Shown piece by piece: positions 40,982 through 49,818 of a DNA stretch of 64,000 bases (its first letter is position 1; each line of letters begins with the position of its first letter). This stretch comes from an uncultured bacterium (GTDB lineage: Bacteria > Gemmatimonadota > Gemmatimonadetes > Longimicrobiales > RSA9), in assembly GCA_937889645.1 (NCBI GenBank), contig CALBZE010000131.1:1-64000 (forward strand). Reading direction: 5' to 3'. A model generated the notes under the pieces. It did no database searches, had not been told where the DNA came from, and worked only from the letters and a program-made list of their open reading frames with translations. The translations under genes and the position numbers were made by a program.

Positions 40982-42519
40982 GCACGGCCGCAATCGCGGG
41001 GGACCGCCGGGTGATCGAGGTCCGGTCCCCCGCGACCGGCGCGGTGATCGGCACCGCGCCGATCCTGGAGCCGGGCGAGGTGCGGGCGCTGGTCGACCGC
41101 GCCCGCGCCGCGCAGCCGGCATGGTCCGCGCTCGGGCCGCGCCGGCGCGGCCGGCTGCTCCTCCGCTTCCGCGACCGTCTGGTCGAGCGCGCCGAAGAAG
41201 TCGCGGAACTGAGCAGCGTCGAGACGGGGAAGACACGCTTCGAGGCGCTCATCAGCGACGTGCTCGTCACCGCCGACCTCGCGCGCTGGTGCGCGCGTCG
41301 CGCCCCCAGAGTCCTCGCCCGTCGCCGGATCCCCTCCGGCTGGCTACTCACGAAGCGCTGCTACGAGGTCCGCGAGCCGTACGGCGTGGTCGGCGTGATC
41401 GGGCCGTGGAACTTCCCCGTCCTGAACAGCATGCGCGCGGTCCTGGCCGCGCTCGCCGCGGGGAACGCCGCGATCTGGAAGCCGTCCGAGGCGTCGCCGC
41501 TCTCCGCGCTGCTCGTCCTGGAGCTCGCCCGCGAGGCCGGGATCCCCGAGGACGTCTTCCTCGTCGCGACCGGCGATGGCGCGACCGGCGCCGCGCTGAT
41601 CGAGGGCGGGGTGGACAAGGTGTCGTTCACCGGAAGCGTCGGGACCGGCCGGAAGGTCGCCGAGCTCGCGGCCCGGCGCGTGATCCCCGTCACGCTCGAG
41701 CTGGGCGGGAAGGATGCGATGATCGTCCTGGCCGATGCGGACATCGAGCGCGCGGCGAACACGGCCGTCGCCGGCGCGTTCGCGAACGCGGGGCAGATCT
41801 GCATCTCGATCGAGCGCGTGTACGTCGAGGCCAGCGTCTACGACGCGTTCGTCGAGCGCGTCGTGGAGCTCACCCGGCCGCTCGTGGCCGGCCCCGGGCC
41901 GGACGCCGATGTCGGCGCGCTCACGACCGACGCACAGCTCGCTATCGTCGAGCGGCACGTGAAGGACGCGGTGGCCAAGGGCGCTCGGGTCCTGGTCGGC
42001 GGCGAGCGAGTCCCCGGGCCCGGCCGCTTCTTCGCGCCGACCGTCCTCGTCGACGTCGACCACTCGATGGAGATCATGCGGGAGGAGACGTTCGGCCCGG
42101 TCCTGGCCATCATGAAGGTGGCCGATGCCGAGGAGGCGATCCGTCTGGCGAACGACTCCCGTTTCGGGCTCGGCGCGAGCGTCTGGACCCACCCTTCGCG
42201 GGCGGCGGCGCTCGTCCCTCGCGTGAAGGCGGGGATGGTGTGCGTGAACGACGCCCTCACCAACGGCCTCGTCGCCGGGCTGCCGTTCGGCGGCGTGGGC
42301 GAGAGCGGGTACGGCTCCGTCTACGGCGACAACGGCTTGCTCGAAATGACGCGCCCGCGCGCCATCCTGGTCGACCGGCTCGGTACGAAACGCGAGTTCG
42401 CGCATTATCCGACGCGTCGCTTCGGCGATGCCCGTCTCCTCGGCATGATCCGCCTGCTCCACGGCCACGGCCCGGCCCGGCGCCTCCGGGGGCTGCTGCA
42501 ACTGATCCGCGGCCGCTGA
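40978..42519 (+). CDS. NAD(P)-dependent aldehyde dehydrogenase
   Basis: This 513-residue protein of the ALDH superfamily oxidises an aldehyde to its acid. The nucleotide-binding start is VVGVIGPWNFPVLN with IWKPSEASPLSA; FTGSVGTGRKV and the catalytic Glu in VTLELGGKDAM follow, and the nucleophile Cys is in NAGQICISIERVY. The C-terminal 80 residues, after the usual end of the fold (FGGVGESGYG), run on with a basic tail (HGHGPARRLRGLL) as in some long ALDHs. The substrate cannot be deduced. It is translationally coupled to the DUF2911 gene. Confidence 0.92.
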   Translation: MSTAAIAGDRRVIEVRSPATGAVIGTAPILEPGEVRALVDRARAAQPAWSALGPRRRGRLLLRFRDRLVERAEEVAELSSVETGKTRFEALISDVLVTADLARWCARRAPRVLARRRIPSGWLLTKRCYEVREPYGVVGVIGPWNFPVLNSMRAVLAALAAGNAAIWKPSEASPLSALLVLELAREAGIPEDVFLVATGDGATGAALIEGGVDKVSFTGSVGTGRKVAELAARRVIPVTLELGGKDAMIVLADADIERAANTAVAGAFANAGQICISIERVYVEASVYDAFVERVVELTRPLVAGPGPDADVGALTTDAQLAIVERHVKDAVAKGARVLVGGERVPGPGRFFAPTVLVDVDHSMEIMREETFGPVLAIMKVADAEEAIRLANDSRFGLGASVWTHPSRAAALVPRVKAGMVCVNDALTNGLVAGLPFGGVGESGYGSVYGDNGLLEMTRPRAILVDRLGTKREFAHYPTRRFGDARLLGMIRLLHGHGPARRLRGLLQLIRGR

Positions 42520-42546
42520 CGAGGGTGGCGGTTGGGCGACGGCGAC

Positions 42547-42602
42547 GGGCGACGACGGCGGGGCGGCGCCACCCGGCGGGCGACGACGGCGGAGCGGCGC
42601 CA
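42547..42602. repeat. Two 25-bp direct repeats, period 31
   Basis: The 25-bp unit starting GGGCGACGACGGCGG occurs at 42547-42571 and 42578-42602 with a single mismatch. It lies between the aldehyde dehydrogenase gene and the convergent AroH-TyrA gene. Nothing else is seen in this 128-bp gap. Confidence 0.85.
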
Positions 42603-42647
42603 GCCCGATGGTCGTGCCGTGGCGGGGCCGACGCCCGGGGATAGCGA

Positions 42648-44033
42648 CTACGCCGGCATCCAGCCGCGACGCCGCTCCGCCGCGGCGGCCAGCGTCGACG
42701 CGAGGGTGGCGGCGTCCCCGGCCGCTATGTGCGCGCGTAGGGCGTCCAGCTCGCCTGTTACCCGGTCGAGCGCCGCCAGCACGGCGTCGCCGTTCGTGGC
42801 CAGGATGTCCAGCATCATCCGTTCGTCGCTCGCGGCCAGGCGGCTCGTGTCGCGGAACCCGGAAGCGGCCAGCCGGGCCGCGGTCTCCGAGTCCTCCCCA
42901 TCCAGCGCGGCGCGCACGAGGGCGACGGCCAGCACGTAGGGGAGGTGGCTGATCGAGGCCGTCGCGGCATCGTGGTCGCCGGCGCCGAGCCAGAGCGGCT
43001 GGGCGCCGATCGCGGCGGCGAGGCGCTCGGCGCGGCGCCGTGCCACGTCGTCCGTGCGGCGGGTGGGGCAGAGCGCGAACACCGCACCCGAGAAGAGGCC
43101 GGGCTCGGCGTGTTCGATCCCCGCGCGCTCTTTCCCGCACATCGGGTGGCCTCCCACGGCGCGGACGCCCGCGGGCAGGCGATCCATCCTCTCGACGATC
43201 CGTCGCTTCGTGCTGCCTACATCGATCACGAGCGCGCCGGGGCGCAGGTGCGGCTCGATCCCGTCGAGGAGCTCGAGGATCGAACGGACCGGCGCGGCCA
43301 GGACGACCGTGTCCGCCGCGGCGACGGCGGCGCCGAGGTCGTCCGCGATGCGGTCGACCGCGCCGAGCGACGCGGCTCGCCGGGCCGTCTCCGGGGCCGC
43401 GTCGTACCCGGTCACGGAGGCGGCGAGGCCGGTGGAGCGGAGCGCGAGGGCGAGGGAGCCGCCGATCAGGCCGAGGCCGAGGATCGCGGTGTGGCCGGGC
43501 CCATCGGCCGCCGGGCCGGACGCATCTACCGCCGGGCCGGGCGCAGCGTCGGGCTGGTCCCCCGCCGAGGTCGGCCTAGCCGGCCCACTGGCCGGCGGCG
43601 CCGTGTTCCCGGCCGGAGCCGAGCCGCCATCCGTTCCTGGCCCCCCGCCGTCGCCCGCGTCGCCGTCCGCGGCGCGGTCCGGGCGCAGTCGCCGCGCCTC
43701 GCGGAGATAGACGTGCCGGATCTCCTCGGGTCGCTTCGCCGTGTTCCAGTGCAGGAGCACGCGAATGCAACGCGGCAGCCCGCCGGGAACCTGCATCTCG
43801 TGCGTGCAGAGGAACGCGGTGTCGAGCCAGCCGAGCTGGCGCGCCGCGCGCGCCGGGAACTCGGCGTCGAGGTCGGGCGTCGTGCTGAAGATCACGCTCG
43901 CGATCTCGTCGACCCGGATCCCGTTCGCCTCGACCATCCGCTCTAGCAGTTCGCGGGTCGCCGCGAGCACCGCGCCCGCGTCGTTCGCGTCGACCGTGAT
44001 CGCGCCCCGCACGCCGCGGCAGACGATCGTCAT
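42648..44033 (-). CDS. AroH chorismate mutase fused to prephenate dehydrogenase
   Basis: This 461-residue bifunctional enzyme makes 4-hydroxyphenylpyruvate for tyrosine. Residues 1-120 are an AroH-type chorismate mutase; the catalytic residues known from Bacillus AroH are all present (Arg9 in CRGVRG, Glu79 in HEMQV, Arg91 in CIRVL, Tyr109 in RHVYL). A Gly/Ala/Pro-rich linker covers about 121-180. TyrA follows: NAD-binding AILGLGLIGGSLALAL, DVGSTKRRIVE and GGHPMCGKERAGIEHA. TyrA is normally fused to the unrelated AroQ-type mutase, so AroH-TyrA is unusual. AGGAG lies 9 nt before the ATG. A promoter and terminator-bearing leader precede it. Confidence 0.92.
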   Translation of the reverse strand: MTIVCRGVRGAITVDANDAGAVLAATRELLERMVEANGIRVDEIASVIFSTTPDLDAEFPARAARQLGWLDTAFLCTHEMQVPGGLPRCIRVLLHWNTAKRPEEIRHVYLREARRLRPDRAADGDAGDGGGPGTDGGSAPAGNTAPPASGPARPTSAGDQPDAAPGPAVDASGPAADGPGHTAILGLGLIGGSLALALRSTGLAASVTGYDAAPETARRAASLGAVDRIADDLGAAVAAADTVVLAAPVRSILELLDGIEPHLRPGALVIDVGSTKRRIVERMDRLPAGVRAVGGHPMCGKERAGIEHAEPGLFSGAVFALCPTRRTDDVARRRAERLAAAIGAQPLWLGAGDHDAATASISHLPYVLAVALVRAALDGEDSETAARLAASGFRDTSRLAASDERMMLDILATNGDAVLAALDRVTGELDALRAHIAAGDAATLASTLAAAAERRRGWMPA

Positions 44034-44091
44034 GACCGTGCGCTCCTGATGGACTTGCACTCCTTCTGGACGGGGCCGCCTCCGTGCGACG

Positions 44092-44125
44092 AAAAACCGG
44101 AGCGCGAGGCCCGCTCGCGCTCCGG
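44092..44125 (-). terminator. Terminator hairpin in the aroH-tyrA leader (possible attenuator)
   Basis: Read on the minus strand: a perfect 12-bp stem (44125-44114 with 44108-44097) has a 5-nt loop, followed by five T (44096-44092). It lies 58 bases before the AroH-TyrA ATG and about 25 nt after the predicted transcription start. Because the promoter lies upstream of it, read-through must be allowed for the gene to be expressed, as in attenuation. It also ends any transcript from the frameshifted gene upstream. Confidence 0.8.
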
Positions 44126-44156
44126 TCCGCTCCCGAAGCCCAACCACCGTTCGGGG

Positions 44157-44185
44157 ATGCTACACGGACGTTTTCCCGGTGTCAA
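44157..44185 (-). promoter_or_regulatory. Strong promoter of the aroH-tyrA leader
   Basis: Read on the minus strand: TTGACA (44185-44180), a perfect -35 box, 17-bp spacer, TAGCAT (44162-44157). Predicted start near 44150. A GTG at 44147 opens a frame that continues through the terminator hairpin into AroH-TyrA without a stop. Confidence 0.75.
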
Positions 44186-44193
44186 CGACGGGC

Positions 44194-45956
44194 TCACGCG
44201 GCGCGGCGTCGCATCCCCGCCCCGATGTCCCGCCCGCGCATGAGCGTGGCGGCGAGTGCGGCGCGGTAGCGATGCGCCTCGTGCGCCCAGCGTGCACGGT
44301 CTGTCGGCTCCGCCGCCTCGCGCATCGCCAGCGTCGCATCGGCGAGGTGGACCGCAGCGTAGGCGGGCAGGTAGGCATCGACGGCGCGCGTCAGGACGGC
44401 GATCTCCGCCGATCCGGCGCCGGCGCAGCGACGGACGAGCGCCGCCGTCGCCTCGCGATCGAGGCCGAACTCGACGACTGCTCCGGCGATATCCCACGCC
44501 GCGTCCGTCGGGCCGGGAAGCCGCAGCCCGTCGCCGTGGTCGATCGCGTCCACTTTCACGAGTCGGTTCGCGGTCCGCAGCCACTCGCGGCGTTGGAGCC
44601 GAGCGTCGGGGGTCACGGCCTCCCGCGCGGGGAGCCGCTCCAGCCGCCGGAGTGCGGCGCGCAACCCGGGAGCGGCGGCGCCGAGGGCCTCGGTCGCGTT
44701 CACTCGCAGCGCTTCGACGATCGGCTCCGGATCGACCTCGCGGCCGGTCCGGAACTCCCCGGAGCGCGTGGCGAGGTAGTCGCCCAGAGCATGGACGAGC
44801 GTGGAGTCGCACTCCGCTTGCGGGGTGAGGGGCGTCCCCACGACCCAGCGGAGCACGAGGAACCCGTCGCGACTGCCGATCGGCTCCGGTCCGATGCCCC
44901 GATCGGCCAGCCGCCGGGCGCGGTCCAGCGCCTCCGCGCCCCAGCGCCCGAGCCCGGCGTAACGAATGACCGCGGGTTCGCCAGCGGGCGATGTCGCGCG
45001 GTACTTGAGCCGCTCGTGCGTGGGTGATGCCGGGAACGTCGCCGTGCCTGGCACCACGGACCGCCAGCGTCCGGCGCAAAGGTCGTCGAGCGGGCCGAGG
45101 CCGAACCCCTCCGCGATCCGCGCGGGCCTCTCGTCCCCCGGCGTCGGCGGGTACTTTCGTGCACGCTCGAACCACGCAACGCGATCCGGAGGCGCGAGCG
45201 GCATTCCCCACCCCCGGCTCGGGAAGAGGACGATTCGCCGTTCGTCGACGCCCAGGCCCCGCAGCCACGATGCAACGGCGGCGAACGTCTCCCCCGTCGC
45301 GCCCGGTCCCTCGTCCACGATGAGGACGTCGCCGCCGGCATCGAGCCACGTCAATAGGCGTGTCGCGAGCGCTCCGTCGGCCAGGACCCGACGGCCGCCG
45401 CTCGGACCCCTCGGCCGCACGGTGACCGTGGTCGAAGATCCGACCGCGGCGGCCACGACGGCCGACAGGCTCGTGCCGATGCTGCGGACGCCGACCACCA
45501 CGGAACGTGCGGCATGAGCGGCGCCGACGTCGACGAGGTACTTCGCCGCCGCCCGGGCGTAAGCACCCGGGTCCAGCGCGAGTGCGCGTATCCTTCCGGC
45601 GGCCGGACCCGGAGCCTCGGCGGGAACTGGGCGGCGACCGCCTGCACCTCGGTGAGCGCCCGTCGGAGGGGCTCGGCTCGCGCCGTGTGGCTCCCCGCTT
45701 CCAGGAATTCGCCGGCCGCCGTGACAAGCGCGCGCCGGAACGCGGCCGCCAGGGCGGACCAGCCATCCGCGGTCGGGTGGATGGCGTCCAGCACCGCCTG
45801 CTCGAATTCGCCGAGCCGGACCAAGAAGCCCAGCCCATCCCTCGAGTCGGCGATCCGGGCCAAGGCGTCCAGTTCGTCCCGAGCTTCGACCTCGCGGCTC
45901 GCATCCCGGAAGATGATCACCCCGCCACCTCCGATCCCTTGGCGGGCAAGCCGCAT
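44194..45956 (-). pseudogene. Phosphoribosyltransferase-like/kinase-like gene split by a frameshift
   Basis: Two frames together give one protein. The N-terminal part (from ATG 45956, MRLARQGIGGGGVIIFRD) runs to about 45580 at PPEGYAHS. The product then continues in another frame at ALDPGAYARAAAKYL and ends at 44194. The second part has a phosphoribosyltransferase-type fold (VVVGVRSIGTSLSAVV, PRPP-loop-like VLIVDEGPGATGETF). Its C-terminal half resembles aminoglycoside-phosphotransferase-like kinases (IDHGDGLRLPG, DAAWDIAGAVVEFG). A one-base deletion, or two-base insertion, near 45580 explains the break. Both halves keep coding character, so the lesion is recent, an assembly error, or a recoding site. 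Confidence 0.7.
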
Positions 45957-46102
45957 ACCTAGACAGATCCACACTATTGCATTGCGACATCGGGTGAGCG
46001 GGACCAAATTGAAATCCGTCGATTCCGCACCTTTCGACCGATGTCACAACGCGCAATGCCCGCGCGTTCAAGTCGTAGCCAAGCTTCCCCCAGGGGAGCC
46101 AC

Positions 46103-46600
46103 GTGAATTTCGACGAGGTTTTCCGGCGGCTCTACCCGTCGCTCTTCCGATACCTCTATCGGTTGACCGGCGACCCGGATGCCGCCGACGATATTGCACA
46201 GGAATCGTTCGCCCGTCTGCTCCGCAATCCGCTCCCCGAGGCGGAGGCGAAGCCATGGCTGTTCACGGTTGCGACGAATCTCGTGCGCGACTCCGCGCGC
46301 AAGACGACGCGGCGGGAACGGATCCTGGAGCGCGTGCGTCCGACGCCATCGGCTCCCGAGGCGCCCGACGCGGCGACGGAGCGCAACGAGCGGGTCGCGC
46401 TGGTCCGGCAAGTCCTCGCGAGGCTGTCGGAGCGCGATCGCACGCTCCTCCTCATGAGAGGGGAGGGGTTCACCTATGAAGAGATGGCCCGGGCCGTCGG
46501 TGTCGCGCCGGCTTCGGTCGGCACGCTCCTCGCCCGGGCACTCCGGCGGTTCGCCGCCGCATACAGGTTTGAAGAGGTTGGTGATGAAGCACGTCGATGA
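46103..46600 (+). CDS. ECF-type RNA polymerase sigma factor
   Basis: This 165-residue sigma-70-family protein has region 2 (FRYLYRLTGDPDAADDIAQESF and the -10 melting part PWLFTVATNLVRDSARK) and region 4 (LSERDRTLLLMRGEGFTYEEMARAVGVAPASVGTLLARALRRF). Regions 1 and 3 are missing, as in extracytoplasmic-function sigmas. The GTG start at 46103 follows CAGGGGAG. The anti-sigma gene begins inside its 3' end (17-nt overlap), and the TonB receptor and cytochrome follow. This is the layout of a membrane-regulated sigma operon that probably controls its own genes. Confidence 0.92.
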   Translation: MNFDEVFRRLYPSLFRYLYRLTGDPDAADDIAQESFARLLRNPLPEAEAKPWLFTVATNLVRDSARKTTRRERILERVRPTPSAPEAPDAATERNERVALVRQVLARLSERDRTLLLMRGEGFTYEEMARAVGVAPASVGTLLARALRRFAAAYRFEEVGDEARR

Positions 46601-47393
46601 GGGGACGCTCCTCGCGCTGCTGGACGGCGAGTTGAACGACGGGGAGAGGTCCCGGGTCGAGGGCCACGTCGAAGCGTGTGAGGTCTGTGCGGCGCAGCTG
46701 GCGGAGCTGCGCGCGGCGTCGGACGACCTGACCGCCGCGCTCGCGCTGCTCGACGTACCCGCGCCGGCCTCGGCGACGGCCTGGGCCGTTCGGCGACGCG
46801 CGTCGGCTCGCCGCGTCCTGTTCACGCGCCGGGCGCTGGTCCGCGCCGCCGCCATGGTGCTCGGCTTCGCGGCCGTGGGCTCCGCCGCGATCCCGGACTC
46901 GCCCGTGCGCACGTGGGCGGCCGCCGCGTGGCGCAACGTCGCCGGCCTGACGCGCCCGAACGCCGAACCCGCGGCGGCGCCGGTCGAGGCGCCGGCGCCC
47001 GAAGCCACGCCCGTGTCCAACGCCACGCCGGCCGAGGCCGGGCTCATGGTCCAACCCGAGAACGGGCGCGTGATCGTCTCGGTCGAGTCGCCGGCGGCCG
47101 GGCTCGTGGCTCGGGTCCGCCTGGCGTCCGGGCCGCGGGTCGCGATCCTGGCCAGCGGCGAGGCCGCGACGGCCCGGTTCCGGACCGCGCCCGGCCGCGT
47201 CGATGTGGTCACGCCGGGGGCCGGCGAGCTCGTCATCGATGTGCCGGCCTCGCTCCTCGAGATGACCCTCGAGGTGGACGGCCGGGTCGTGGTCGCCATG
47301 GCCGGGGGTGAACTGACCGCCTCCGGCGGGACCATCAACGGCGCCCGTAACGAAGTCGTGGTAGAGCTGGCCGGGTCTGACCCGGTGAACTGA
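46584..47393 (+). CDS. Zinc-finger anti-sigma factor
   Basis: This 269-residue membrane protein binds the preceding sigma factor. The cytosolic N-terminus carries a ZAS zinc motif (HVEACEVCAAQL, His-x3-Cys-x2-Cys). One membrane span lies near residues 84-103 (ALVRAAAMVLGFAAVGSAAI). After it come a Pro/Ala-rich periplasmic linker and a small beta-rich domain (VSVESPAAGLVARVRLASG). The periplasmic domain should sense the signal; it is not FecR-like. Translation is coupled to the sigma gene by overlap, and the TonB receptor gene starts 5 nt after its stop. Confidence 0.88.
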   Translation: MKHVDEGTLLALLDGELNDGERSRVEGHVEACEVCAAQLAELRAASDDLTAALALLDVPAPASATAWAVRRRASARRVLFTRRALVRAAAMVLGFAAVGSAAIPDSPVRTWAAAAWRNVAGLTRPNAEPAAAPVEAPAPEATPVSNATPAEAGLMVQPENGRVIVSVESPAAGLVARVRLASGPRVAILASGEAATARFRTAPGRVDVVTPGAGELVIDVPASLLEMTLEVDGRVVVAMAGGELTASGGTINGARNEVVVELAGSDPVN

Positions 47394-47398
47394 TCGCC

Positions 47399-49711
47399 AT
47401 GCTCGCGCCCGTCGCCTTCGCCGCTCTCGCCCTGCTCGCGCCGGTCCAGCAGCGGGCCGATACGACCGGCACGGTCCACGGCATCGTGCGTAGCGAAGCG
47501 ACGGGCGAGCCGCTCGCGTACGCCGTCGTCGAGGTCGACGGCGCGCGGCCGACGGTGGCGACGGCGGACAGCCTGGGCCGGTACCTCCTGCGCAACGTCG
47601 CGCCCGGGTTCCGAGTCGTGAGAGTCAGCCGTTTCGACCACGCGCCGCTCGAGATCGAGGTCCTGATCCCCTCGGGCGGGCGTGTCGCGCTCGACTTCCT
47701 CCTCGTCCAGCGTCCGGTCGTCCTCCCGGAGATCGTGGCCGAGGCGAGCTCGGTGCCCGCGCTCGGCGACACCTTGAATCCCTCCGCTCCCGAACTCAGT
47801 ATCGCGATCACGCGGGCGGTCGAGTCCACGCCCGGCGTGATCGAGCTGGGGCTCGGCCAGGTCGCGCCCGTGCTGCCCGGGCGGGAGCCGATCGATCCGT
47901 CGGACGTCCTGTACGTCCGCGGCGCGCCGGCCGACATGAAGCTCGTGCTCCTGGACGGCGCGCCGGTTTACGCGCCGTTCCACCTGGGTGGCCTGATCCC
48001 GGCGTTCGACCAGGAGTTGCTGCGCTCGGCCGACCTCCACCTGGGCGGCGCGCCCGCCCGCTACGACGGCGGCCTCGCCTACGTCCTCGGCCTCGAGACG
48101 CGCGCCGGGCGACGGAGCGGGATCTACTCCAGCGGTTCGGTCGACATGCTGTCGGCGCGCACGCTCGTCGAGGGCCCCCTCTGGCCCCGTGCCGGATTCC
48201 TCGTCGGCAGCCGCGCCGTCCATTCCTTGGGGAGCGACTGGCTCCTCGGCGGCTCGTTCCCGTACGACTACGCCGACCTGCTCGCTCGCGTCGACATCGA
48301 CGTCGCCGAGGCGGCGGCTCTCGCGGTGACCGGCTTCTGGAACCGGGAGTCCGTGCTCCTCGACCGCGCCCAGCTCCACGACGACGTCGCGAAGTGGGGG
48401 AACCGCGCCGCTTCGCTGCGCTACCGCGGCGCGGTGGGAGCCAGCCATCTCGACATCTCCATGGCCTACGGCGAGTACGACGCCGAGCTCCCGCTCGATA
48501 CCGAGAGCGACGTCGTGTCAGACGGCCGCGCCCGCCGCGGACGCGTCACCGTCGACCTGACCCGCCGGTGGGGCGACACGCGGCTCCAGTACGGCTGGTC
48601 CTTCGAGACGGTGTTCCTCGAATACGAGGCGCGATACGGCAACGCGGCGCCCGACTTGCCCCTCTTCTGGACGACGACCGAAGGCGCCGTCATGGGCACC
48701 TACCTCGATCTGGGGTGGTCGCCCGCCGAACGGTGGCGCGTCCACACGGGCCTACGTGGCGACGTCTTCTCGACCGACGGCGAGATCCGCCTCGCGCCGC
48801 GCGTTTCCGCGACGTGGGTCGCGTCCGATCGGGTGGCGTTGACGCTCGCGGCCGGGCGATACCGCCAGCTCGTTCGCCCGGCGGAGCCGCTCGTGGTCAT
48901 CGAAGGCGACTCGCTGCGGCTCCGCCAGGGCTCGAACTACTGGGACGTCGAATCGACCTGGCCGCTCTACCTCCCCATGGAGATGGCCGTCGCCCAATCG
49001 TCTCACGTGGTCCTCGCGCTCGACCAGGAGCTGGGCGAGGGCGTTCGGCTCGGGATCGAAGGGTACTACAAGCGTTTCGACGACGTGCCGCTCCCGGACA
49101 CGACGCTGGCCGAGCCGGGGCCGCAGGCCTATCAGACGACCGGCGTCCACTCCGTGAACGGGTCCGGGCTCGACATCTGGCTGCGCCGCGGCGAGGGCCG
49201 GTTCACCGGCTGGCTGGGCTATTCGTTGGGCTGGCTCTGGACCGCCGATGGCGCCCGGTCGACCGACCGTTTCGCCGGACGGCAGATCCTGAGCCTCGGG
49301 CTCTCCGGCCCGATCGCCGGGATCGGCCGCTTCGACCTCAGGGTCTCCTACGGCGCCGGGCTCCCCTATTCGGCGGTTCCGCGCGTCGAGTTCGGGAACG
49401 CCCCGAGGAGCCTGGACGGCGTATGGACCTCCTCCTCCGGGCTGGCGTCCATGGAACGGGTGATGATCAACGCGCCGCCGCTCACGGCTGCGCCGGACGA
49501 CCCGTACCTCCGCGTCGACCTGGAGCTGTCGCGCCCCTGGAGCGGCATGTGGAACGGGCGCGAGGTCCACTTCTCCCCGTACCTCAAGGTGCTCAACGCC
49601 CTCGACAGGCGGGACGCGCTCTTCTACATCGTGGGCGGACAGGACGGCCAGCCTGCACCGCTGGCCGCGCTACCGATCCTCCCGGTGATCGGCTTCAGCT
49701 GGAAGTTCTGA
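47399..49711 (+). CDS. TonB-dependent outer-membrane receptor
   Basis: This 770-residue protein has a signal peptide and a carboxypeptidase-regulatory-like domain (GTVHGIVRSEATGEPLAYAV, about 24-110). The plug region follows (DVLYVRGAPADMKLVLLDGA) and a beta barrel runs to the C-terminal aromatic SWKF. There is no FecA-type N-terminal signalling domain, so direct transmembrane signalling to the anti-sigma factor is not obvious. It imports an unknown ligand (iron chelate, vitamin or glycan). Its place directly behind the sigma/anti-sigma pair suggests ligand-responsive control. No SusD partner follows. Confidence 0.9.
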   Translation: MLAPVAFAALALLAPVQQRADTTGTVHGIVRSEATGEPLAYAVVEVDGARPTVATADSLGRYLLRNVAPGFRVVRVSRFDHAPLEIEVLIPSGGRVALDFLLVQRPVVLPEIVAEASSVPALGDTLNPSAPELSIAITRAVESTPGVIELGLGQVAPVLPGREPIDPSDVLYVRGAPADMKLVLLDGAPVYAPFHLGGLIPAFDQELLRSADLHLGGAPARYDGGLAYVLGLETRAGRRSGIYSSGSVDMLSARTLVEGPLWPRAGFLVGSRAVHSLGSDWLLGGSFPYDYADLLARVDIDVAEAAALAVTGFWNRESVLLDRAQLHDDVAKWGNRAASLRYRGAVGASHLDISMAYGEYDAELPLDTESDVVSDGRARRGRVTVDLTRRWGDTRLQYGWSFETVFLEYEARYGNAAPDLPLFWTTTEGAVMGTYLDLGWSPAERWRVHTGLRGDVFSTDGEIRLAPRVSATWVASDRVALTLAAGRYRQLVRPAEPLVVIEGDSLRLRQGSNYWDVESTWPLYLPMEMAVAQSSHVVLALDQELGEGVRLGIEGYYKRFDDVPLPDTTLAEPGPQAYQTTGVHSVNGSGLDIWLRRGEGRFTGWLGYSLGWLWTADGARSTDRFAGRQILSLGLSGPIAGIGRFDLRVSYGAGLPYSAVPRVEFGNAPRSLDGVWTSSSGLASMERVMINAPPLTAAPDDPYLRVDLELSRPWSGMWNGREVHFSPYLKVLNALDRRDALFYIVGGQDGQPAPLAALPILPVIGFSWKF

Positions 49712-49818
49712 GAAAATCCTTGAACAATTCGGCGGGCGGTTGAACCTTGGAGGGTTGGCTGCGGCGCGCCGCCGTCCGGGCGCGCCGCGTCGGGCGAACT
49801 CTCCTCGGAGCTCCATCT

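Noticed and set aside
44092..44150. A T-box riboswitch in the AroH-TyrA leader
   Set aside because: The leader is too short for stem I, and the GGTGG run lacks the conserved T-box sequence around it. A simple terminator/attenuator is all that can be supported.
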